Of a stretch of 64,000 nt of DNA, positions 49,601 through 59,611 are shown one piece after another. A program made the translations under genes and the position numbers. Origin of the DNA: Vitellaria paradoxa (Eukaryota > Streptophyta > Magnoliopsida > Ericales > Sapotaceae). The stretch lies in contig CM034233.1 of assembly GCA_019916065.1 (NCBI GenBank), positions 37,426,862-37,490,861 of the forward strand. The letters run 5' to 3'. Every line of letters begins with the position of its first letter. Positions within the stretch are counted from its first letter, which is position 1. The notes under the pieces are model-generated. The model did not search any database. It saw only the letters and a program-made list of their open reading frames with translations, and was not told where the DNA came from.

Positions 49601-52600
49601 TCCAAAAATTCATAGGAAGGAAAGAGACTCGTACCAGAAGGGAGGGAAAGTCCAAGGCCAAACAATATTTGTTTGTGGTTTTGATAAAAGCGGTGGGGCG
49701 GAGCAGGTAATATTTTGCAAGGATGTTTCCTCTAGCACTTGTTCCTTCTTGTTGTAATGTTTTTGTCTTGTGCATAATGTGCGGCATGTACGGATGGCAG
49801 GTTAGGTCTGCACTAGAGGAGCATTTTGGTACTTGTGGGGAGATAACGAGGTTGTCCCTCCCAAGAGAGTATGGTGGGGGTGAACTTAAAGGGTATTTAC
49901 ATTCTTTCCTCACTTTCTTTTTAATTTGAATCTTGTCTTATATGTTACCATGTATTGATATTTTTTTAAATTTTAATGCAAAATATGTTGATAATATTTA
50001 AAATGCACCAAATAAGAGACTGCAGATATTTTGCATGTGCTGCAAATATTTGATGTGCTTACCTATGGAATTGGATTCTGTAATAAGATATATTTTAAAG
50101 ATACAAAGTATCAGGCTAGATCCTTTCCCCCATGCACGATCTGGATATATTGTGATGTGTAACATTTATATTTTGTTGATAGGTAAGGTGAAATGTTTAA
50201 CCAAAAAAAAAAAAAAATCGCTTCTTTTTTTTGGGGTGGTAAGTAAGTTTTTTATTTTGTTACCAAAAAATATATTTTGGCGCAATACTGCTCCCAAAAG
50301 GGTGAACACGCCCCTAAGGGCAGCACCCTACCCTAACCTAAGTGAGGGGAATCTCTAACCTATTCCGCTAATAAATTCTCCACTTACAACGCAAGTGGAT
50401 AGGTTAGAAAAACATAAACACACCTAAGCTCGAGGTCTAGCCTATAATAATCTTTAAAGCCCAAATAGAACTTAGGACTTGATTACAACTTGGACCCAAA
50501 AGGCCCAAAGAAATAAACACGTATGGGCTATCCCGTATTAACCCAATATTTCACCTAAAAATATATTTTAGCGCAATACAGCTCCCACAGAGTGAACACA
50601 CCCCTAAGGGCAGGACACTACGCTAACCTAAGGGGACTCTTAACCTATTCCGCTAATAAATTCTCCACTTACGACCCAAGTGGATAGGTTAGAAAAACAC
50701 AAACACACCTAAGCCCCAGGTCTAGCCTATAATAAACTTTAAAGCCCAAATAGAACTCAAGACTTGATTACGACTTGGAGCCAAAAGGACCAAAAAAAAT
50801 AAGCACGTATGGGCTAGCCCATATGATCTCAATATTTCACAATAATTATATTTAAGCCCATGGAACAAACTTATTTTACATCTTAAAAACAAGACCCAAG
50901 GAGGTAGGCAACTCAGTTACATAGCAACCCAAAGAGGCCCAAGCACTTAAAACCCCGAATTCAACCCATAGGCTGAAATTTTAGGGTGGGTTTGAAGTTC
51001 AGGTGCCCGTTCAACTTTGGTGGGGGATTTCCTGCTCATTCAAGGTGATGACCTCAGCATGATGCCATATTTTTTACCCTGCATTCACACCATGGCTGGA
51101 ACAGTGGTCTTCCAAGTACATAGCCAAGAGAATTTGCAGCCAACCAAGATGCTACCAATATGTAACCTCCCAATTGGCTGGAAGAACAGTGGTTTCTTCT
51201 TAATCTCCATTGTCTATGTTCTGGCCATCTGAAGAACACCTCAACCGCCTCATGAAGCTCATACACAGCCCATGTCCTTGGCTACCTCGGCAACACTCAA
51301 CCATGGGTGTTAAAGTAGCAGGAGGACGAACCCAGTAGCCAGATCTCCCTCCCCTCAAGTTTGTAAAACCTTGGTTGAGAAAATTAGATCTACCTGCCTC
51401 TACCCACTTACAAAAGATAAACAATGAAAATATAAATTAATGCATCCATGTGTGAAAGGCTTGAAACTATGTAAAATTCTGGGTTCCAACCCTCTGCTAT
51501 CCACCTATACAACTTAGACAAAAAATGCCTTTCACCTATACATATGGAATTTGAAACCCTAAAATGTCATTCCATTTCTCTCCCTCCTAATCGACAAAGA
51601 ATGGCAAAATAGTTTAGCTTGCCATGCATTGCATTTCTTTCTTTCTATTCTCTCCTCCTCTCCTTGAAATTCTGCAATGCGTAACATTTATTTATCACAG
51701 ATTAAATACTGTCCAGATCCAGACACCAGACCTTTTGACGAGGTTAACTGAAAAATTTTATGTTGATACAGCAAGCCAAAGCTTTGGCTATGTCGAAGCC
51801 TTTGTGGTTTGAAGGGATTGAAGTAATGTTGAATGCATGCTTAAGATATCTAAACATATTTTGTCTGTTTTACTTTTGGTTTATGTTTATTTTGCATAGA
51901 ACAAAAACCCCATTCAGTGTATTTTAGATCTATCACATTACAGCATTTCCACACTGGTTGAATTTCAATGGTTTGTTCAGTTTGGAGATCTTTTTGGGAA
52001 AGTTATATCCCGAAGACCTTGGGGGAGGCCAGGGTGCATTATTTTTAGAAAGCTTATGACTTTGCTGTTGTTATATTTCCAGTTTTCTAAAAGAACCAAT
52101 TATGCAACTTGTCATTTCCACTGGTATTCTGACTCAGTTTTCCTTGGCTGATGTCAAGAGTCTTGAATACCATATGCCTATATGTCAATGACTAGTTATT
52201 CATCTTTTTTGATTGCAGGTTTGCTTACATCGATTTTAAGGACAGTGACTGTGTCAACAAAGCTCTAGAACTCAGCGGATCTGAACTGAAAGGTTATGCC
52301 TTGAGAGTTGATGAGGCAAGGCCAAGAGGAGATACTCGTGATAATGTTGGCAGTGGCAGTGGTGGCCGACAAAGTGGTGGTCGGTTTGGCGGTAGAGGTG
52401 GCCGAGGTGGTGATAGAGGTGGTCGTGGCAGTGGTGGGGGCCGCTTTGGAGGTGGTAGAGGACGTGGTATGTTTAAGAAACCAAGCATGGATGTGGTTGG
52501 TACAGGTAGAACGAAGTCACTGTTTATAATATTCTATACAGTATGGTTCTTTATTTGTCACCCACCCCCCCCCCCCCCCCCCCGGCGCGGGGGGGATTTT

Positions 52601-52707
52601 TTCACCTCCACGCTCTTCCCTTATCTTTTCATTGCTTTGCCCTTTTGTTCTGATGGTTTGTATCGTATGATACTGTTGCAGGGAAGAAGACAATATTTGA
52701 TGATTGA
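38921..52707 (+). CDS. nucleolin-like protein (plant NUC-L type), about 30 coding exons
   Basis: Nucleolar protein for rRNA gene chromatin, rRNA transcription and pre-rRNA processing. Exons read from splice sites: 38921-38950, 39048-39096, 39197-39375, 39526-39609, 39742-39882, 39972-40065, 40131-40241, 41038-41175, 41275-41372, 41438-41548, 41702-41839, 41938-42033, 42099-42209, 42364-42501, 42594-42689, 42856-42948, 43224-43343, 43485-43547, 44961-45017, 45200-45268, 45368-45490, 45588-45695, 46604-46684, 47463-47554, 47624-47741, 49437-49525, 49616-49706, 49801-49892, 52219-52505, 52682-52707. Start MGKSSKKFTK matches plant nucleolins. Then come basic and acidic Ser/Asp/Glu blocks, RRM1 (SLFVRNLSF; RGFGFVEF), RRM2 (TIFVCGF; GFAYIDF), a Gly/Arg tail and the end GKKTIFDD. 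Exons 6 and 9 carry 2-bp indels (in-frame TGA at 40041-40043), so full-length protein needs their skipping. If intact it would be about 1,040 residues, much longer than usual nucleolins, through cassette amplification. The exon 16 acceptor is uncertain. Confidence 0.9.
39742..42689 (+). repeat. amplified three-exon cassette (a-b-c) in the nucleolin gene
   Basis: The unit is exon a (111 nt, begins E-A/T/S-KEQPVAASK), exon b (138 nt, begins NPKSK-AAPKM) and exon c (96 nt, begins KKVTLTTKGKK) with their introns. Copies: 40131-41437 (with a MITE), 41438-42098, and 42099-42689. A shortened first copy (39742-40065) has a and b fused into one 141-nt exon. Exons and introns alike are nearly identical between copies, so duplication was genomic and recent. 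All units are phase 0, so whole units can be gained without changing frame. Confidence 0.9.
40362..41001. mobile_element. MITE-like insertion in intron 7 of the nucleolin gene
   Basis: 640 bp present only in cassette copy 1. Compared with copies 2 and 3 it is precisely flanked by TAT on both sides (40359-40361 and 41002-41004). Ends are imperfect inverted repeats (GGCACCATTTGGAG and CTCCAAATGCTACA). A 3-bp duplication and such ends suit a PIF/Harbinger (Tourist-like) MITE. It contains a (GA)n run at 40757-40783 and three copies of a TTAGAACGGATTTG-like motif (about 40628, 40707, 40827). Confidence 0.7.
43003..43040 (+). repeat. (GA)n microsatellite in intron 16
   Basis: Uninterrupted GA dinucleotide run in a nucleolin intron. 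Confidence 0.95.
43571..43600 (+). repeat. (TC)n microsatellite in intron 18
   Basis: Uninterrupted TC run shortly after the exon 18 donor site. Confidence 0.95.
43885..44370. repeat. degenerate repeat in intron 18, possible hAT relic
   Basis: GGATGGCAATG occurs twice (43892-43902 and 43969-43979), with repeated GGGTAAG / CCCATACCC blocks and TGGGTGCCAAT (44306-44316) near the end. TAGGG-TGGCAATGGGT starts are common in plant hAT non-autonomous elements, but I could not define both ends or an 8-bp duplication. Confidence 0.25.
46180..46375 (+). mobile_element. SINE-like (tRNA-derived, Au-type) fragment in intron 22
   Basis: The order GAGTCATGAGTCAGCCCCC, AGGGGATGAAGCTATCTGTC, CTGCCAAACCCTGC, GCGGCTTTATGCATTGGGT follows the conserved 3' half of plant tRNA-derived Au-type SINEs. 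The tRNA-like 5' part is weak. It precedes a T-rich run, as SINE tails often do. Identification is by memory of the family consensus. Confidence 0.4.
46840..47185. repeat. AT-rich repeat in intron 23
   Basis: Same family as 38346-38760: repeated ATTAATTTATTTAATT / TTTATTAAAAA-AATTT units and the shared end near 47160-47185. It has no coding potential. Confidence 0.55.
48560..49060 (+). pseudogene. LINE 3' fragment (zinc-finger after RT) in intron 25
   Basis: The plus-strand frame 48578-48781 carries CKKEADTASHLFGHCALVRKIW, the Cys/His motif that follows RT in plant L1-type LINEs (zf-RVT). Downstream sequence continues as decayed LINE 3' coding and tail (IPLILFLSR-antisense frames are shadows). 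It lies inside a nucleolin intron of about 1.7 kb and has no start. Confidence 0.65.
50266..50841. repeat. two tandem ~290-bp copies in intron 28
   Basis: 50266-50556 and 50557-50841 are direct repeats: both begin AAAAATATATTTT-GCGCAATAC and run through GGGCAG-AC-CTA, CCTATTCCGCTAATAAATTC, AGTGGATAGGTTAGAAAAAC and CACGTATGGGCTA to CAATATTTCAC. Source unknown; possibly part of an LTR. Confidence 0.8.
50842..52218. other. rest of intron 28
   Basis: No coding frame that fits the gene or a known transposon. The segment 50842-51430 has some repeat-like character (Gly/Pro-poor short frames on both strands), the remainder is ordinary T-rich intron ending TTTGATTGCAG before exon 29. Confidence 0.4.
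52565..52595 (+). repeat. poly-C run followed by G run in intron 29
   Basis: Nineteen C (52565-52583), then GGCGCG and a seven-G run ending at 52595, 60 bases into a 176-bp intron. Such runs are prone to assembly error. Confidence 0.85.
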
Positions 52708-55152
52708 GTAAAAGCCCTTGGCATGGAGGGATTTTGAAGATGGCCTTTTTGAGTTTATTTGCCCTATTTTTTTTCCCTGTTTCATTTCCGACTTTTTCCG
52801 GCGAGATTTAGGTGCATGATTTGATTCAACGAGGAACTTTTATGGGCGTCTTTGAAAGTAATATTGCTAAAACGTAGAACTTATCTAGTTATTGCACTGG
52901 CCTTTCCTTGTTGCTATATTTTTATTTGTTATTGATTGGTATGTTTCAGATTTTTTTTCTTTTCATGCGTGTGTAATTCCCAATTTTATTAATTTGTTGT
53001 AGAGCTTAACAAATCGCGTAATCGAAGCCATCGCAAGACCTCACGCGAACTTCAAGATTTACATTTTGTGTGGAAACTTAAAAAGTTTCTTAAGTTTTGG
53101 AGTCGGAACAACCAATCTCTTTTAGGGAGTTTTTTTTTAGTTTATTGTCTATGATCATGCTATTGGCATTTTTTGGAGGAAAAAAAAAATAACAATAAAA
53201 ATGGATAATTTGTTTGGAAAACATCATCCTCATTGATTTGCTAGCAAGCAGAAAGTGCTTGGCTGAATTTAGTCAATCGTCGATCTGTTGAATGTGGATG
53301 GAGCCTGACCTTCCACTGTCAGTTGTAATTGTAAACCCAAACCTTGGTTTTGGGGGCCGCCTTGAACATAAACAAAAAAATTGTAGTCTCAATCAAGTTT
53401 TAGTTAAAAATTTTTTCGGTCCTCCCCACCCTACACAAACCTTGCGACAGTTCCTGAGGTTTTGGAGCTTCAAAAAGTAATAAATAATGTGGTTTGAGTA
53501 ATTTTTAAATATTTGGAGTTTAGTCATTAAATTATAATTTTTGAAAATGAATAGTTTTGTTTGAGCGATTTTTTGTTCGTTCATATGGATTTTGTTAGAA
53601 ATTTTTTTGATTTTTTTTTTGTTAGAATTTTTAGGAAGTTGTAGAAAATTTACTGGACTTGTAAAAATGTTATGAAAATTTATAAAAATTTTATTGGGAT
53701 ACGTAAAAATTTGTTAATATTTATATATATAAATTTATAGATATTTATATAAATTCACGTAATTTGAGGTAAAAAAAATTTATTATAGACTTGTAAAGTC
53801 TTTTAGAGTTTTTACGACTTTTTATAAAGTTCTAAATAGGTTCTCGATCTCCCTTTTTGATCACCACGATAATAACACCCCTCCCCAAAAAAAAATTCCA
53901 AAAGTCGTGTCTCGATTGTTGAATGAATGAGTTCAAGTCGCTTTTTGGCAAATTAAGACCAAACTTTAGAATGCCTCCATCAAACTGTTTTTACAGGTTT
54001 TTTTTTTATTTGTTGTTTTTTTTTTTTTTTTTGAAATAGTCCTAAAGTATTGCAAATATAGTTTATTATGGTACCAAGGAAGCGAGTTGATCCCAGTGCT
54101 AGGTTGTTCAAGTTTATTCAGCTTCGCAATATTATTTGTTAATTATTTATTTATTATTATTATTATTTGGAGCTCATCTCAATTGAACATTTAAGTAGGT
54201 GAACTCAAGTTGTTTGTTTATTTATTTTTTTCTTCTATATTTTTCTTTTATACAATCAACTTTATCAAACTATTCAATTAGATTCAAGCTAAGACAAAGA
54301 AGTTCTGAATTATGTTAAGTTTGGTATAGTTCCGTAAAAAACTGATCTTAAAGTTTGTTTTCTTCTATAGCTAACCCTAAATGTAGTTAATGGATTAATC
54401 CCCCGGGGGAAAGCAAAATTGAGGCATGAATTTCTAATACTAACCTGATGTCGGATGGGATGTTGGTGTTGCTTTCAGGTAATGACCTGCCAAATGAAAG
54501 CAATCAAACGCAAGATTAAAATTAATTTATTCGTTCACCATTTCTAACGGTTGAAATGAATAAAAGGACTTAAAAAAAAATGTGGGAAAATTAAATAGCA
54601 CAGGAATAAAGGTTTCTACCTAGCTTGTAATCACTTGGTGATGTTCGCTTAGGACTTCAGTGGCTCTTGATGATGATGGAGCTTGCAGCAAGTTTGATTA
54701 TAATAATATGATCATGAATTGCAGGCAGGCCCAATGCTCGAATTAAAGAGGGTCAATCTACGCAGTCTCATTCAATGTATAAGAGAGACTGTTCCGAAAA
54801 ATACACATTATATGAACATATAATTAGCTATATTTATGTATCATAGAAGAGATTGGCTCCAATAATTATTGGGAGGGAATGAATGAATGATAATTCCACC
54901 TGAATTTTCCTGAAATAACATAACAACTAAAAGTTGGGATCTATACTGTCCACAAATAAAATACAATTTATAATAGGCTTAACTTGACTTGGGTTAATCA
55001 TATGTTTATGCTCAGCATACTCAATTTCAGATGACTACTCTCAGCTCCAAAAAGATTACTTGTAATCTAATAAGTGTGAGCTCAACAACTCCGTAAGTAA
55101 AACTGTACAAATATGCACAAGTGTACATATTCAATATTACACAACATATAAT
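52708..55152. other. nucleolin 3' UTR and AT-rich intergenic sequence
   Basis: The 3' UTR follows the stop at 52705-52707; AATAAAAA-like signals occur near 53194, but the end cannot be fixed. 53400-53850 is low-complexity with repeated AAATTT and TTGTTAGAA units. Poly-T runs lie at 54000-54032 and ATT-rich runs at 54140-54170. I see no coding frame, RNA gene or recognisable element between 53200 and 55150. Confidence 0.6.
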
Positions 55153-55560
55153 ATGATTACACTCTAAAGAGTGCAATTAGTTACCGATTAAAATATTATT
55201 ATTTAGCATTTAAATTAGACTATAATTAGTAATTTATTACTTTTGTTAGTATTAGTATTTTATAAATATTTTTATTATTCTTATAATAATTCATAAGTAA
55301 TTTATGAATAAGATTCTTGTTAGTAATTTATTAATTTCGTTAGTATAGTATAACTATTTTATTATTACTTAAGTATTAACTTTATTATATTTTTCAGGAC
55401 TAAACCAAGTTGGAGGCTGTACAGTACATTTCACAAGTCGTTCAGACGTCTTCCAAGCAACTGCCCAGCTGTCCAAATGGCTTCTTCTTGTCCACATGGC
55501 CTAGCGTCTAAACACACTCCAAGCATCCAAGCACTTCTGCATTTGGTTTAGTCTATTAGA
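55153..55560 (+). repeat. possible degenerate Gypsy LTR start
   Basis: TGATTACACTCTAAAGAGTG at 55153 resembles the LTR start TGATTACACTTGAAAAGTGT. A TTTTTCAGGACTAAAC block about 240 bases later resembles the LTR block TAATTGCAGG. The remainder does not align well. Confidence 0.35.
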
Positions 55561-55639
55561 GCTAGTCTGATGCAATCTGCAGAATTGATATTTATGCAAG
55601 GAATTTAAAAATCAGCAAACTCATTAAGAATGCATCGAG

Positions 55640-56060
55640 ATAGCAATAGAAGTCTGACCAAAATTTTTCACATTTCCACTTGTGATATGCTGAGGAGTTA
55701 GGATTGTATATGTTTCAATATATGTAAATACTCGGCCCACCCGACTCACCTTACAGCTTGCTGATCGTTCTCTTAAGATTCTTTGAGGGATGGTTGAGAC
55801 CGTCGTAGTTAAAGTCAATCGTTTCTACTTGCCAATAGACTTTTTTTGTTCTTAATACTCAACCACTCAGGAATTTAAGTGCCCCGAGTCAAATTCCTAT
55901 CATACTAGGCCATCCAATCCTGACAACAACTAATGCTTTGATCAAATGTCAGAATGGAGTTACGAAGATATCTTTTGGTAATATGACAAGTGAGATGAAT
56001 AAATTTAATGTGTGTAAACAATTGAGAGAAGTGGAAGAGATTTAAGGGATGAATTATATT
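55640..56060 (+). pseudogene. Gypsy aspartic protease fragment
   Basis: Plus-strand frame with TRPTRLTLQLADRSLKIL (near 55730-55785), FFVLNTQPLRNL, then PIILGHPILTTTNALIKCQN and SFGNMTSEMNKFNVCKQ (to about 56040). This is the region after the protease active site in plant Gypsy polyproteins, the same part as 14424-14720 (minus) of element X. One TGA and a frame change are present. The active-site DTG region is not recognisable. Confidence 0.7.
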
Positions 56061-56289
56061 TAAGATATTATACAAAATTTTGTCGATCATGCTTTTAAAG
56101 ATGATCCTTTAGAATGAACACTGGTCTTCAGTGAGGAGACCACTCTTTTTGGAGAAATTTATGATAAGAGAGTAGTACTATTTAGTGGTTAGAACCGAGT
56201 CTAGTGATGTCTACAAGACTCTAGGTCACAAATTTCAAGAAGCCAACATGGCTCATACATACATAAAAGATGAATCACCAAATCTACAC

Positions 56290-57423
56290 ATGAAATGAAC
56301 AGAAGATTCCACAAATAGCAACAAGAATACAGCCCTGTCATAGCTCCCTTAAGTTAGGGAAAGACGCATGAAAGATCTTGTATACTTGAATCTTGATGTG
56401 TCTAATAATGCCTTGAAGATTCACTACTTTCCCTTCAAACATCCTAGCATTTCTAGTCTCCTAAATGCAATAGACCGTGTAGGCAAGTCCCACTTTCTTT
56501 GCAATTGCTTTAGTGCTCGTGCCCCTTGCTTCCTTTAGTAGCCATTTAGTTGCAGTTTTAAGGGATGTCATTGCTCGAGTAGGACCCAACCAGCTTTTAA
56601 TCTCAGTCCATATTTCAATGACAATTGGGTAGCTGAAAAATAAATGATCCAATGTCTCCATATTAGCACCACACAAGTAGCAAGCAGTATTCTCAACATA
56701 TTCAATCATTTTATCCCCTGTAAGCAATCTGCCTTTAAGTCCCAGCCATAGAATAAATGAATGCTTTGGTAATAAAGAGTGATGCCAGACCAGCTTTGGC
56801 CAACAAAGGGTTACACCTTTTAGGCCTAAAGTATTCATAGCTGTTTCTTGTACTGAACTGGGCTAGATCAGTCCATTGAAGCATCCTTGCCTTAGTTGCC
56901 TCAATTGAGCCTTTCTCTTTAATAATTCTGTCCCTAATCTGACACAGCAATTTGATTAAATGAGAGTCCTGTTTTCTTGGGTTGAATTCGCAGAAAGAAG
57001 CTCCCTTCAAATAAATCTGATGCACCCATTTGACCCAAAGAGATAGTTTGTTCTCTTGAATATTCCATATGTACTTGGAAAGAAGAGCAAAGTTCCAAGC
57101 ATGCAAATCAAAGAAACCCAGCCCTCTTTCTGTCTTCGGCTTACAAATATCCACCCAAGCAACTAAAGGTTTTTTTGAAATATAAGCTTTACCTTCCCAC
57201 AGAAAATTCCTGCATAATTTGATGATTTTACCCCTAACTCCTGCTGGAATTGGCAAAACTGATAACCAAAAGCACTCAACACCCTGCAGCACTAATCTTA
57301 TGAGTTCACTCCTGCCAGCATAGGATAATGTAGCTCCTACCCAAGCTGAGATCTGATTAGAAATTTTTGACAGTAAGGGTTAAACTGCTCAATAGACAAT
57401 CTAGAAGTTGCCACTGGGATCCC
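56290..57423 (-). pseudogene. L1-type LINE reverse transcriptase, 3' part
   Basis: Minus strand. 56735-57292 reads WLSVLPIPAGVRGKIIKLCR, NFLWEGKAYISKKPLVAWVD, CKPKTERGLGFFDLHAWN, the conserved region after the RT catalytic core. After a frameshift near 56835, 56461-56838 reads WHHSLLPKHSFILWLGLKGRL and CYLCGANMETLDHLFFSYP (zf-RVT). Coding similarity goes on with stops to about 56340. The upstream side is cut at 57423 by the solo LTR; the preceding residues lie at 59058-59140. Confidence 0.85.
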
Positions 57424-59057
57424 TGATTACACTTGAAAAGTGTAATTACAAACTCCACATTTTGATACTCATTGATGCATTCAAGTAGTTAATTTCAAAG
57501 TTTTATTGTTATTTTATTAGTTATAGTGTTTATTCTCTTAATTGCAGGTAAAAGGGGAAAATACGTGAGATTATCAGTGTTGAAAGTGGCTTCCGAGGAG
57601 GAAAAAATGGTCCAAAGTTCAAGATAGTTGAAGTGGTGTGCAGCTGAAGTTCTAGCTCGACACCTTGTCAGTATTTGGATCATAACTTTTCACTCACAAC
57701 TCGAATTGACCTGATTCTTTTTGGGTTGGAAAGAAGACTCAAAGGGCTACAACTTTCGTGCTTTAGCCGAAGCCTGAATCGATCGTTTTCGAGGTCAAAA
57801 TCACAGTGGAAGTTGAGGACAGAAAGTTGTCAAAAGCAGCAAACGAGAAGTAGAACTTGAAGAACAAAGTTTCTGTGGTCCGGACCACCTGCCAAATGGT
57901 CCGGACCACAGTGTATTATGCGCGCGCGGTTTCATTCCGTCTTTTAGGGTTTTCTTTACAACTTCTATATAATATCTACTACATGTTCGACCCAGAGGGG
58001 GTGCCCTTTTGGATTTTGCACCTTCAATTGAGCGTTAGAATAGAATTTTGAGAGTTTTTAGATTAGTTTTTAAGCTTGGATGCGTGGATTCATGGTTCTC
58101 GTTGGAGCTTTCATCGTTGTCTTTGTAGTGATTCTTCACCTCGTCTTTTATATTCGCTTTACGTTGTAAGTTGCACTTTAATCTATTTCGTTTTATTTCG
58201 ATTTGTTTCGTAATATCATGTTTTGCTTGTTTCAATTCTCTTTTCGTATGATCGAATGCTATTTTATTGTTTTTAAGATGCTTAAAGTAGTAGTAGCGTA
58301 AAACCCTAGTTCTTAATTCAACGAATCAAGAATGGGTAGTTCATGAAAAATCTTGGGGTGTTAGTAGACCCTTTGCATGGGTTGTGAGAGCTCATGCGTA
58401 AGGATCTACCGTGTTAAAATCTATTTTCCACTTGTTTCGAAAACATTCGAAACTGAAAATCTTTAACCACACTCATTTGAAGTCACTGGTATGGGTTTTC
58501 GAATATAACCGTTTACATACTTTCGAATAAGGTTAAAAATAGGTTTCGAATTCATTTCTAGTTTCGATTGTTTGAAAAACCTTCGGAAACAAAAGTCTTT
58601 AACCATATCCGCTTGAGATCATTGGTACTGACCTTTGATTAAAATATTCTTAACACTTTTCAAATTAAACCATAATCTAGTTTTGAATAAAAACATCCCA
58701 AGGTAAAGTAGTGAACTACCTGAACTTGAAAGTTGGATCAAGAACTTTTTAGTATTGTGCTTGTTATTTAATTTAATTTATGAGTTGATTTATTTGCTTT
58801 AGAATTTAGAGTAGCTGCTTTGTTTGCATTTTAAAATTAAATTGAATTTCTTTCATTTAGAATCTAAAACAAAAGTATGAGTTGCTAAAAGATTAGTTTA
58901 AATTAATTTAGGTTCACCTACTAATTAAGAGAACAAGTCTAGAGCTTTTAACAAAGCCCTCCCTGTGGATTCGACCTCGGACTCACCGAGTTTTAAAACT
59001 ACGACTGCCCTCTTACACTTGAGATATAGAACCCGAAACACTTTTTAGGGTCGGTCA
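57424..59057 (+). repeat. solo LTR with perfect target duplication, inside a LINE
   Basis: It begins TGATTACACTTGAAAAGTGT and ends GGTCGGTCA. ATCCC flanks both ends (57419-57423 and 59058-59062). It is the same family as 3927-5481 and 8778-10397, and closest to the latter. No internal element sequence, so recombination between two LTRs removed the body. It contains a perfect 15-bp stem (57873-57887 with 57897-57911) around a 9-base loop. Confidence 0.92.
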
Positions 59058-59140
59058 ATCCCCAAATATCTAAAAGGAAATCTGCCCAAATTAAATCCTG
59101 TGATGTTTTTGATCTCCTATAAGTCCATCTATTCTCATAC
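59058..59140 (-). pseudogene. continuation of the LINE RT upstream of the solo LTR
   Basis: Minus strand reads EIKNITGFNLGRFPFRYLGIP, the RT motif FRYLG(I/V)P. It joins in frame with VATSRLSIEQFNPLL on the other side of the solo LTR when the LTR and one ATCCC are removed. Confidence 0.8.
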
Positions 59141-59152
59141 TCTTTCTCTTAT

Positions 59153-59525
59153 GTACATTTAATGCTGAGTGGGAGGCATTGAACATGGTATACAAGGCAT
59201 TTAAAGAAAAGTAAACCGCTATGTAATTTAATGTATACATAAAAAATTATTACGATTTAATTATTTACATATAAATTTATTCATCTTATCTCATTATAAA
59301 TATAGGATTTAACCCAAAATTTAGATACACTCACTATTGTCAACTATTTGCGTCACTACTTACTTTATAATTATCTCAAGCCATTTCTAACTTTATCATC
59401 GGAGAGTTTTTGGTCAGGGACCCTCTTTAGCCATTTCCTCTGACATCTTTTGCTCTGTAGGCTTGAACTCCATTTTTTCGGTTGACGTGGTAATCAAGTT
59501 CAGTGATATTTTTTATTGTCGAACA
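59153..59525 (+). repeat. 5' LTR of the Tat-like element (start approximate)
   Basis: TGTACATTTAATGCTGAG at 59153 follows the end of LINE similarity, and GAACA at 59521-59525 directly precedes the primer site. Size about 370 bp is short and may be truncated; a partner LTR is not in the window. Confidence 0.5.
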
Positions 59526-59527
59526 TT

Positions 59528-59546
59528 TGGTGTCCACCACGGGGCT
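59528..59546 (+). other. primer binding site of the Tat-like element
   Basis: TGGTGTCCACCACGGGGC, a decayed form of the TGGCGCCCACCGTGGGGC site seen in many plant Tat-type elements. The complement ends in CCA, as a tRNA 3' end should; I do not assign the tRNA. Confidence 0.6.
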
Positions 59547-59611
59547 TTTTTTTTTGTTCCCTACATCCTTGTACTCTTTGTAATTCTACGTTCTTTTGAA
59601 TTTCGTCAACT

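Noticed and set aside
52294..52488. Antisense proline-rich frame and second plus-strand Val-rich frame at 52308-52529
   Set aside because: Shadows of the Gly/Arg-rich exon 29 of nucleolin.
38921..52707. snoRNA genes in nucleolin introns, as in animals
   Set aside because: I found no convincing paired C/D or H/ACA boxes by eye; an actual search would be needed.
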